From positions 496,001 through 560,000 of the forward strand of contig OX637634.1 of NCBI GenBank assembly GCA_951802195.1: 64,000 nt of DNA, written 5' to 3'. Both the position numbers and the translations under genes were made by a program. Numbering within the stretch: position 1 is the stretch's first letter; each line of letters opens with the position of its first letter. The notes under the pieces are model-generated. The model had not been told where the DNA came from, made no database searches, and saw only the letters and a list, made by a program, of their open reading frames with translations. Below, piece by piece: positions 11,345 to 21,366 of this stretch. Origin of the DNA: Tausonia pullulans. Its lineage: Eukaryota; Basidiomycota; Tremellomycetes; Cystofilobasidiales; Mrakiaceae.

Positions 11345-14300
11345 ATGCCGTCAACGGCGCCTCCCTCCATCCACCGCGGTCTCGCCAAGTCGATCGAGTC
11401 TCCTTCAACGACCACCACTAGCTCCTCCTCCTCTCCCTCCTCGCCCTCGCTCAGGATGGACATACTCACCACGCGCAAGCACCCAACGCCTAGCCAGCGA
11501 TTACTTCAGAACCTCCTCAAGTGAGTCGCAACTCGCTCATTCTCCCTCCCTCACTCCGTGCTCTTCTTCCGGCCTGTCTCTGAGCGCCGTCTCACTCCCT
11601 CTCCTCCCCTCCCTTCCCTCCACCCAGCACCGAAAAGTCCCACGGCGATGCCCTCCTCCAGTCGCTTGCCCTCAGCCGGAACGCCAACGCCGCCATGAAC
11701 GCATACGCCTCGTCAGGGAGGGACCACCCACTGGGGCTCGCCATGAGCGGGGTCATTGGCGTCCTTACAGAGGAGGGCGAGGCTAAGCAGGAGGTGCGTC
11801 TCATCTGCCATCTGGAGAGGAAGAAGGTGCAGGGGTGCAGCAAGGGATGGCCAGGTCCCCAGCTTGAAGCGCGTTCGAGAAGGAGAGGAGGAGAACGGTG
11901 AAAGAGGGGGTCACGGTCGCCGGCCTTTAGATTGCACTCGTCACCTTCGCTCGCTCGCCCTCTCCTCTTCCTTCTTCGCCCGCCCGGGTGGGGCTATGGG
12001 GCCTCTTCTTCTTCCCGCATGTTCTCAAGACGACAAAAGAGACGGGATGGGGCGCGCAAGGGAGCAAGCAAGAGCCCTTGAGGTCTTGGGGCTGGCGTCA
12101 TTCACCAAGAGCAAGGCCTCGCCCCTTCGCTTTCCTCGCCTTCCCTCTCTCACTCGCTCGCGGTGTTCCTGTCTGTCCCATCCAAGCCAACCGACTAACG
12201 TCCCCGCTGCGCCCACTGTCTTCCCTCAGGCCTATGCATCCACCCTCGTCTCGACTCGGCTGGCCCTCAAGGAGATCCGCGATGCTGAAGAGGTCTTGGC
12301 CAACATTACGCGCGACCGAGACATCCTGTGCGTAACTGCATCGAGCGGATGTATGCGCCTCCCGCCTGTCCTCGCTCATTGACAACCGCCCTTCTTAGTG
12401 TCGCGCGCATGATCAAGCAGACCAAGAAGAAGCCCTCCAAGTCCGAGCTCCGCAAAAGCGCCTCGGCGAGCGGCGAGGGATCCTCAAGCCTCTTCGGCCG
12501 TCGAGGCTCCAATGACATGCCTACGTCGCCCTCCTCGCCCTCAATCGCCTCGTCGTCCGTCGCGAGCAACACCACCGCGGGGAAGATGGAGGAGGCCCAG
12601 GCGGAGCTCGCTGGATGCGAAAACTCACTGAGGAGGGAGGAGGCTGCCGTCGAGGACGTGAGACGACGCGTTCTGAGGGACATCACAGAGGATAGGTTGA
12701 GGGCGATGGCGGCCATGGGCAAGAGCGTTGAGGCGGCCGCTCAGAGGGCGCTCGTTGAGCTTCACACATATCTTTCGGAAGGAGGTGGGTCGACCTCGAG
12801 TCTCTTGTATCCCTCCCTTGATCACTCATTTTTGACTGAATCACGGCGTTTTTCCTTCCAGCGCCCTACGACGGGTTCCGCGACATTCCCCGATTATCAG
12901 AGAACAGGCGGTACACCCCCTCCGTCGATTCCAACACGCCCTCGCTCGCGCCTTCACAGTCAGCCTCGCAGGTCGCCCGTTCAGAGTACGACGACTCGTC
13001 GGACGACGACCGCTCCCCCACATCTGCGGCCCGGCACAACCCTCATCGCACGTCCATCGTCGGCGGCTCGTCCGTCCGCGGCCGAGGACTCGCCTCGGTC
13101 ATCGAGAGCGGTTCCAGCGACGAAGAGCCGCCCAGGAACGTGCAAGTCGTCGAGAACACTCGCCCTGGTGCTAGTGTTACTCCAGTGGCCTCTCCCGCTA
13201 ACGGCCACCACCGCAAGGCGTCCAGCGACATCGGGGCCCGCCAGCGGACCGTGTCTGCCCCAAGCGATGCGTCAGTGCTCCGACGGCTCGCAAGCCCGAA
13301 TTTGGGGCTCTTCCCTCCTCCGGCACCGTCAGCGAATTGGAACAAGCGCCGCTCGACGCCCGACGGCAACAACCACGACAATGGGAGCTCGTCCGACTCG
13401 TCTTCGGACTCTGGAACGCTCCGAGGAGCTGCAGGGGCAAAGGGCAAGAAGAAGAAGGCGAGCTCTGACCTCGGTGTCGCCAACTCTTCGTCCCGCGGCG
13501 GATCATTTGGTCGCCATCAAAGTCTCGCTCGAAGGGCGAGCGTCTCTTCGTTCGGTGGGAGCGACTCGGGTTCGATCCGGAAGAAGAAGGGCTTCTTTGG
13601 ATCAATCAAGTCATTCTTCATTGGGACGCCCTCAATGTCGAAGGGCGGCCGACCGGGCAGTCCGGACTCGATAGATCAGAGGCCGGCGGTCAGCTGGTCG
13701 ACGAGGACGGACAAAAACCTTCGTCGATCGGAGGTGGTAGGAGGAGGCAGCAACGTCGGTACCAGCAGCAAGAAGAAGAAGGGCGGTCGTGGGGCGTCAA
13801 CGGCGGACAGCTCGGACGACGACAAGCCGACGAAGGGCGGTCTCGTCGCAGTGACGAACCTCAGTCGGCAGCCAACGAAGAAAAAGGCCGCCGGCACCGA
13901 GCCTCAGAGCGGATGGAGAGTTGAGACCGTTGGTGTCGCTCCTTCTTCTAGGCCGGGCGTCAAGCGGAGCTCGTCGAGCTCGGCGACGTTGAAGGCTTCG
14001 GAGAAGATCGCCCCAGTCGTCACCTCGACGGCGCCCAAGCTCACCACCAAACGCAGCTCGGCCGCTTCGTCGACGGTGGGCAGCAAGACCGTCTCCAAGT
14101 CGGCCTCTGCCTCGACGATCGTCCCTCCATCGTCCTCCAACAAACTCGGCACCAATGCCGCCCCGGTCGTCGTCAAGAACCCTCCCGGCGTCGCCGCTCC
14201 CAAGCGCGCATCGACGATCTCCTCCAAGGCGTCTACCCCCAAGACCGCCCCTGTGAATCCGAAGCTCTCCTCCAGTCCAGGGCTCTTCGAGATCAAGGCA

Positions 14301-15341
14301 CCCCGAAGCTCCAACCCATCCGCGGGACTCTTCTCCATCTCCGCCCCTGGAAGCTCCATCGTCGCGCCGACCCCTGGTGTGCTCTCCGTCCCACTGGTTT
14401 CTTCATCCTCTTCAGCCAGCAAGCCGGCTACCTCCGCCGTTAACGGCATAAAGCGATCCGCCTCGACCGCGACGGCCCGTTCCAACACCACCGTCGCCAG
14501 TAAACAACCAGCGTCCTCGCCTTCGTCCACTCCAAAGAAGGCCCCCGCACCTGTCTCGTCCGTTGGATCCGACGCCTCCCGCAACAATCCCTCTCATCGG
14601 ACCAACGCCGCTCCTACACGCTCGGCGCTCAAGCAGCCCAGACCGAGTCCCCACAGCTCGGCTGTGTCTCCTGCGGCGGTCCTCATCCCTATCAAGGCAC
14701 CTCCACCCATGGTGGCCCCGGCTCCGCCAGAGACGGACGCCGAGAGCGTGTACGAGACGGGCATCGAGGACAACGACGACCTCCAGGACGCTGCCGGGGA
14801 TGACAGCGACGACGACGGGTACGCGACAGATCGGGCGACGCCTAGGCCAACAGCCTCGGTAGTCGCGCAGGCCCCTCCACCGGCTGGGGCAATCCTGGGT
14901 CCGCCGTTGGTGAATGGTGCAACGGAGGAGGGTGCAACGCTATCTAGACGGAAGTCGGTTCGCATGGAGTGAGTATCTTCTCTCTCTCTTTCCATCCGCG
15001 GTCTTCCTTATTGCTGACCATTTTCTTGCTCTCCTTACAGCGTCCCCGACTCCCCTGCAGCTGAGACGACCGACCCTCTCACTTCTTCCCGCAACGGCAG
15101 CTCGAACAAGCCCCTCCCTTCCTCAACCCCTACGGCTCCCTCCACCACCCCAGAGTACTCCCCCTCGTACGACCCTGGCTCGTGGTCGACCCGGATCGGC
15201 CGATCGTTCACCGCAGACTCTAGCGACGACGAGGACGAGGGCGCGTACGCGTCGGCAAGGAGGGCGATGGCGCGGGCCGAGCACAGGGCTGATCGGAAGG
15301 GCGCGAGGGTGGACTACAAGGGGAAGGGGAGGGCGTATTGA
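11345..15341 (+). CDS. PIL1/LSP1-like BAR-domain protein with a long disordered tail (eisosome-related)
   Basis: Six exons (11345-11520, 11628-11793, 12230-12327, 12399-12784, 12862-14968, 15041-15341) join to 1077 codons. All introns have GTRNGT-type donors. Residues up to about 275 resemble the eisosome core proteins Pil1/Lsp1. The stretch STRLALKEIRDAEEVL then NITRDRD parallels Pil1's helix with L-LKSIRDIE and RDR. A later helix (RLRAMAAMGKSVEAAAQRAL, VELHTYLSEG) matches the end of the BAR-like bundle, and APYDGF resembles Pil1's exit sequence. Known Pil1 proteins are about 330-340 residues and bend the plasma membrane into eisosomes. Here about 800 residues of Ser/Lys/Pro-rich, low-complexity sequence follow, with basic patches and a charged end (DYKGKGRAY). 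Homology rests on short motifs read by eye, so another BAR family is possible. Confidence 0.6.
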
Positions 15342-15596
15342 GTTTGAAAGTCTCTCATGTGTGATGATGCTAGCTTGGATAAACATCTTGTTTTCTTCCA
15401 TAATCTCTGAATCCGATCCATGTCTTTGTGTGTGAGTCTGCTCTGCTCAAATAGCCAAAAAGGAGGAGGAAGCTTTGCCAACAGGACATTGCGTTAGCCC
15501 TGTGTTCGTCGGACAAATCGATCCAGGCACGTCGCTCAACGGGCGCGAAAGGGTGTATGGAAGACACCGGAAATGAAGGAGCACGATGGAAAAATT

Positions 15597-15679
15597 TAAT
15601 GGTGCCGGGAATTGAACCCGGGCCTAGTGCATGCTGCGAAGATGGCAAGCACCAATGATAGCCACTTCACCACACCATT
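15597..15679 (-). tRNA. tRNA-Gly: tRNA-Gly (anticodon GCC) with an 11-base intron
   Basis: Read on the minus strand, the acceptor stem AATGGTG pairs perfectly with CACCATT, followed by discriminator A. The D stem is GTGA/TCAT. The anticodon stem GGTGC/GCACT encloses TTGCCA, then 11 extra bases, then T, which puts GCC at positions 34-36 and the intron after position 37 (about 15632-15642). The variable loop has four bases (AGGC), as in tRNA-Gly. The T arm is CCGGG-TTCAATT-CCCGG, the B box. CCA is not encoded, as expected for eukaryotes. The intron would be removed by the tRNA-splicing endonuclease, one of whose subunits (SEN15) is also in this window. A T-rich run follows the 3' end, fitting Pol III termination. 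Confidence 0.85.
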
Positions 15680-16784
15680 AGCTAATCGAGTCAAGAGCGG
15701 ACTCAGATGAAACTGAAAGTCAGCGGATAGTTAATAAACCCGAGGATAACCCATTTTTGGTTTTGGCTTCCTCATTCGTTTACCGTCTTCGTCCTGCTCG
15801 AACCCAGTAGATCTGGAGCTGTTCAACCGACTTCAAGATTGATACCGTCGTCCGCAGGCCCGGAGAACCCTCGGCTAGCCAGGTCTCTGCATCTCTCCTC
15901 ATCACCCCGGACAACTGGCTGGAGGACCTCCCACCTTCCACCAGCGCCAACTGAAATCGAGTTAGTGCCAGCCAGCTCAAGGCCCTTTCTCGAGCCTCGC
16001 TTGAGGACGTCGACCTCGCCCATCGCTTCTCTTTCCTTTTATGTTCTCCATCCGAGGAAGCATACCGCGCCGACCTCGCTCGCGGACGGTACCCTCGCGC
16101 AGCACGACGAGAAATACGTATTGCGTGTTGTGTCAGGCTGCTCCGGTCGAGTCCTTCTTCATCACTTCGACGAGCACTGTCCTATGGTGTGCGCCGGCTG
16201 AATAGCTATCGCAGCACTTCTCTCTCCCTTCGCTTTTCCCTCTCACTCTCCACCCTTTGTTTACTCTCCTACCTCCTCCCTCCCCTCCCCATCTGCCCTC
16301 TTTTAACTACGATTAAATTTACCTCTCGTTTCCTCTCATTCCCTCCCTAGCTAGAGTATATCTCCTTTCATTTTTTCTTGCTGTCTCCGGTCATACCCTT
16401 CCTACGCTTGATCCATGATATATATCCAAATCAAATGAAGAGTGAATTCCGCTCCCTAACATTGACTGCGGTTGTCGTATTTTCAAGTCACAGGTGATTC
16501 AATGGCTACAATACAAAGGAAAGGTGGTTCGGTGAGAATACGAAGTCATTGTTCTTTACGCACACCCACTGGGAAATTACCGACGAGCTTATCTACGTAA
16601 CGAAAGTGATCAGCTTGAACGTCATTGAATAGGCTGTCAGTCCTTGAGCGACTAACGAGTTCATTACCCCGCTTCCAGCCTCGCCGACAACCGACGCGTG
16701 CGCCCCGCACTTTCCTCGCCTTGCCGCGAGTGAGTCTTCATCCAACAACAACCGTCCTCCTCCCTCCCTCGTCAACCAACCGAC
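15680..16784. other. Intergenic stretch with an unresolved open region at about 15.78-16.25 kb
   Basis: No recognised gene. On the plus strand, after CCCAGTAG, one frame reads TDFKIDTVVRRPGEPSASQV and LLITPDNWLEDLPPSTSAN before a stop. The same frame then stays open for over 130 codons (SQLKALSRASLEDVDLAHRF and onward). The minus strand is also open there (MRRDAETWLAEGSPGLRTTV) behind an intron-like end (CACTAAC then TTTCAG). I cannot decide which strand, if either, is coding. The remainder (16250-16780) is T/C-rich and fits the promoter and 5' leader of the chromodomain gene. Confidence 0.3.
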
Positions 16785-18027
16785 ATGGCGAAGAAGGCCT
16801 CCGGCAGCAAGAAGCTGGCCGCACCCACCTACGGTGGCAAGCCAAGGCCCAGAGGCCGACCCCGCAAGAACCCACTTCCCTCCCCGCCGCCGGCGCCGGT
16901 CAACGAGGCTGTCAAGACGGGTGCGTTGCTGCTGGGCCTCTTATTTTCGCAACGTCAAGACCAAGTCCTAACACTGATCGAGGGACACTGCTTGCCTTTA
17001 CATCCTCGCCTCGTTCAGACGACGAATACAGCGTCGAGGCCCTGCGGCTCGCCGAGTTCGACCGACCAGGTGTCGAGGGCGTGAGTTGTCCCATCCGTTT
17101 CACCCAACTGTCTGGCCATGGACTCGAGCCATGCACTGCGAGGTTGCGTATCTTGGGAGCCGAGATTGGAGCAATGGATGGCGCTTGTCGCGTGTCACCA
17201 GGAGCGGCTGGCGGATGGGCCCTTGTGTGCGCGATCCAGCATAGACTGACGCGGTCTCTCGTCGCACACAGGGAGAGAACCTCTGGAGCTACTACGTCAA
17301 ATGGCAAGGTTACGACAACGAGTTCGAGGACAACACTTGGGAGCCCGAGACAAATCTCGTCGAGTGAGTTGCAACTGGAGGAGGCGGGAGGGCGACGCGT
17401 CTCGTCAAGGAGAACGCGTGACTCGCTGTGTCTCCAAACACGCCGCACAAACGCGCCAAACCCTGCTTACCTCATAGCTAATCATCCATGTACCGATGGC
17501 ATACCTGCCCCTCTCACGCCCTCCCGTCCAGCTGTGACTTCCTCCTCAACACCTTTTGGCGCGCCCCGGCCCGCGAGGAGCTGCGGATTGCCGAGTTGCC
17601 CAACATCATGGTCCTTGAGCCCGCCCTCGAGGACGCGATCCGCGAGTCCAAAGCGAAGCCGAAACCCAAGTCCAAATCGACGTCTCACCGTGAGGAGACC
17701 CCTTTCTCGCCCCCTACAGCGACTGCAACGCTGGATCGAACTGAATGAATACCTCACTCTCTCGTGCACACCACGACGACATGCTTCTCCCCAGGACCCA
17801 AGCAGAAGGCTGTGGTCATCGTGGAGGAGGAAGAAGAAGAGATCGAGCATGAGCTCCGATCGGATGACCTCGGCGAGTCAGAACGCGGCGGGAGCAGCGA
17901 GAAGGAGGAGGATGAGATCGAGGACGGAGACGAGGCCGAAGACGAGATCGAGGACTACGGCGAGGAGGAGCAATCGCCCAAGCAGAAAGATGGCGCGGCT
18001 TGGGGGAACAAGAAGAGGAAGCTGTGA
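16785..18027 (+). CDS. Chromodomain protein (HP1/Chp-like, no chromoshadow domain seen)
   Basis: Five exons (16785-16920, 17019-17080, 17272-17363, 17532-17689, 17795-18027) give 226 codons. The N terminus is basic, with an AT-hook-like GKPRPRGRPRKNP. The chromodomain follows: DDEYSVEALRLAEF, then LWSYYVKWQGYDNEFEDNTW and EPETNLVDCDFLLNTFW. The aromatic cage residues that hold methyl-lysine in the family are present (Tyr of EYSVE, Trp and Tyr of KWQGY). Two introns cut inside the domain. The C terminus is very acidic and ends QKDGAAWGNKKRKL, a possible nuclear signal. It probably reads histone methylation, but with no second (chromoshadow) domain it is not a classic HP1. The stop codon lies inside a GTGAGT donor-like site. 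Splicing to 18113 would replace the last residue and add a short tail ending at 18155. Confidence 0.85.
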
Positions 18028-18369
18028 GTGGAGCTTGCTTCGCTCATGATCGCATGCATCCAAGAAAACGTCAGTCGCTGACTCCTCAGGTGTCGCTCGC
18101 CACTTTGAACAGATCTCATGACGCCGTCGAAGGCGACAAGGCTCACAAGGCGTGAAACAGCCATGGCGAATGGCTTCTTCTCTATCGACGATGACGAGGA
18201 CGCGAGAGACTAATGGCAGTGGCGATGTAGCAAGCCTTTGGCGCGGATGAAGTGTTGGGAAGGGAGTTTTTCGATCTGTTCGCTATGCTTGTGCCTCTTG
18301 ATACGTTTCCGTTATGATCATGTAAACCTTTTCAGGTCCCCTTGCTGAAAGATGAAAGACGCCGACCAT
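18028..18369. other. Convergent 3' region between chromodomain and aminopeptidase genes
   Basis: This interval holds the two facing 3' ends. The plus strand keeps an open frame here (MTPSKATRLTRRETAMANGF then FSIDDDEDARD, stop at about 18212), which looks like an acidic protein tail. It is out of phase with the simplest splice from the chromodomain gene, so it is not assigned. Confidence 0.35.
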
Positions 18370-21091
18370 CTAGATCGCCGCACAAGCTCTCTCGAGCCAC
18401 TTCCGTCCCCGCGCGTTGACGAGACCCTCGAGCTTTCCCCAACAGCGCTCGTGATAAGCGTTGATCCACTTGCGCTCCGACCCTGTAAGTAGCGAGACAT
18501 CGATGAGGCTCGTCTGGATTGGGCACTGCGAGATGGTGATTGGTTAAAAGGGGAGGACGCCGCGCGGGCGGACGGGAACCAACTTACGAGCGTAACTTGC
18601 TCGAAGCAAAGGCTGCCTTTACCGTTGAAGTTGTGAGGCGTCTTGGCAGGCCTAACGATGACGATGGACTCGATACGGACCCCGAACTTGCCGTCCTCGT
18701 AATAGCCAGGCTCGTTCGAGATGCAGTTGCCTGCGGCCAAAGCAGTGTCGTTGTACGCTAGACGCACACCGACTCCCATTGGACCCTCATGTACGTTGAG
18801 GAAATGACCCACGCCGTGCCCTACGCCGTGGTTGAACCCGCATCCATCAATCCAAAGGGGGCGGCGAGCAAACGCGTCGCTGCGCACGCACGGGGTCGGT
18901 CAGCCATGCCGCGTCAGGCAAAAGTCATCTGCGATCTCCGCCAACTCACAGAATGTAGCCCGTTGTTCCTTGAGGGAAGATAATCTCGTCAATCGCAATG
19001 TGACCTTGAAGAACACGGGTGAAGGCGCGGATCTCCTCTGCGGAGGGCGTGCCAAAGTGCTGCGTCGTGCGCATCCAGCTCAGTACATCGATTTCCCCAA
19101 CAACAAATAAGGAGGTGTAGGGCTTACGAGAGTGCGAGTAACGTCGGTGGTGCCGTCGAGGTACTGCGCTCCGCTATCGCAGAGGTAGATCTGGTTCTTG
19201 TCGATGATGGCTGAGCCCTTCTCCGGCGGTGAGTAGTGGATGATCGCTGGGCAAACACAGTCCGCTCAGCTCAAGTTGGTCAAGCTCTCATATCGAGAGG
19301 AGGGGGCCGTGCTTACCAGCGTTGGCACCCGTTGACGAGATAGTTGTGAAGGAAAGGCCCTGGAAAAGTTCGCCCTCCCTGGCGAAACGAGGATCCGGTG
19401 ACAATTCAGCGAAGACTCAATGTAGAAAGATCAAACACCCCCACTCACTTTCTGAATTCCTCGAGCCGGGTGGCGGCATCGTACTCGTTGATCTGCGCGC
19501 CGTTTAAGATCTCCTCCTCGAGCCAGGAGAAGTAGTTGACCTGACGTGGCGGGTATAGCGAGTGAGGATCCGACTTGCAGTAGACTTCAATCTTCGACTC
19601 ACGAGTGCGACACCATCGCGGACGTGGCACTTCCGGAAGCCCTCGAGCTCACTGTTGCAGCCGATAAACGAGTTAGCAGAGCGCTGCGTCCTTGGTAATC
19701 AAGCAGTCGACTCAACGTGTCATTTTTAATCGACTTGGCGTCTGTGACGGCAGAACGCTGCAGATCGAGATTTTCCTGAAAAAATAAAATAAATGTTCAA
19801 CATCATGGGCTCGAGGCTCGAGACCATGGTAGAGAAAACTCACAAATCCGACTGCGTCGGCCACAGCCAAGCTCGTCCTCATTCCCACTACAAGCTTGCC
19901 CTTGCCATCACCGAGCAGACCCATCCGAACCTCCTTGAGCCGGGCCCAGACGTCCTCATACGCCTCGACCTTGATACCCTCACGGACAAGGTGCTCTCTC
20001 ACGTCGGCAGAGAGTGACTCGGCCTGCGTGCGCGGGAGGTAGAGAATCGCCGTCGACTGAAGGATGAGTGCGTAGGCGAAGAAGACTGATGCCGACACAA
20101 CGAGAAGAGTTAAAGTCTACTTGGCGACAACAAGCGACAACAACGCAACAGGTAGACTGACCTGGGTTGAAGCTGATGAAGCCCCGACCACGCAAGTTGA
20201 AGAGCCAGGCGATCTCATCAAGGAGCGTGAGGACGGTTCCAACGTGGTTCTTCTCCTCAAGCGTCTTGCGGAGGTTCTTAAGTTTCTCACTAGCGCTCTG
20301 GCCTATACTTTGTAGTCAGCGGTGAAATCAGGCTGACCTCGAAGCGCGCGCACGTACCAGTGAACTTCTCGCTCAGGACAATGATTTCGCCATTCCCCCG
20401 TTGGTCGCGGCCACCCTCGGAATCCCATATCTGGCCGACAAGGTCCTCGGTACCCTGAATGTTGACATTCTGGGCAGTGAGCGACTGGTAGTCCGGGATA
20501 GCAAGCAGCGTCGCGGGGACGCCGATCTTCGTCAACTCCTTGGGCAGGCTCGTGAGATACTGGATGTGGGTCGGGGTCTCTGTAAGGACGTGGTATGGGC
20601 CGTTAGTCAAGTCGAGTCGACTGGGGCACATTGACAACTGACGCGCGCTGCATAGTCTACGCGCAACGACCTACCCGGGAGGCCGAGCTTCATGAGCGTC
20701 CACGAGGACGACAGCTGCTTAGACGCCTGAAGGTAGTACCTTCCATCGGTGAAGAGTCGACTGGCCAAGCATGGCAATGACTTCAGCCATGAAAGTAATG
20801 AGGTTGAAAGAACGCGTCGGAAGCTCACGCCTCGTTGAGGGAAATCACGGCTGTCCCCGCCGAGCCATCAAACCCTGTGATATAGGCACGAAGCTCATCA
20901 TGGGGGGCAAGATACTCCGAGGCGTGTTCGTCCTCCGAAGGGACCTGTGTGGGGTAATACTGTTCTCAGTAGTGACAGCGCATGGACAGGCGAAGGGAGA
21001 CAGCTGGGCGAACGATGTAGTGCGTGAGACCGCGCTCGTGCATGAGCTTGCGGAGAGAGTCGAGCCGGTGTTCGATACTGGTGGAGGCCAT
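18370..21091 (-). CDS. Xaa-Pro aminopeptidase (aminopeptidase P, cytosolic type)
   Basis: This metallopeptidase removes the N-terminal residue from peptides that have proline second. About a dozen exons run from ATG at 21089-21091 ([20 protein letters not shown]) to the stop at 18370-18372. The first intron uses a GTTCGC donor (21008-21013). The N-terminal creatinase-like domains include [30 protein letters not shown] and [20 protein letters not shown]. The catalytic pita-bread domain keeps the metal ligands: two Asp in [19 protein letters not shown], His in [16 protein letters not shown], Glu in [18 protein letters not shown] and Glu in CFEQVTL. The C-terminal helix ends [12 protein letters not shown]. 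No signal or targeting peptide is seen, so it is probably cytosolic. It is the most downstream of three minus-strand genes (S1/P1 nuclease, EXO70, this one). Confidence 0.93.
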
Positions 21092-21366
21092 GCTTAATTG
21101 AGAAGTAGGGCGCAGGAGGACGAGATTTGTTGGAGAACGATGGACGTTTGAGAGAAGGACAAACGGCCTGTCATCCTGGCAGCTAAACCCATGCGAGGCG
21201 GGTTCGGCGACAGCCGAGGAGAGAGGCCCGTTTCGCTCGCTCGCTCGTTCTCAAGGCGACAACGATGTCTGTCTCTTGCCAATTTGCTCTTCCCAGGCGA
21301 GAAGACCATGAAATATAATAGCACAGTGACGACTCCTGACCGTTCAGCATGCTTCAGCGCGCCCTT

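Noticed and set aside
13904-14587. 227-codon minus-strand frame
   Set aside because: It is antisense to the Ser-rich tail of the PIL1-like gene and has no splice support or family resemblance.
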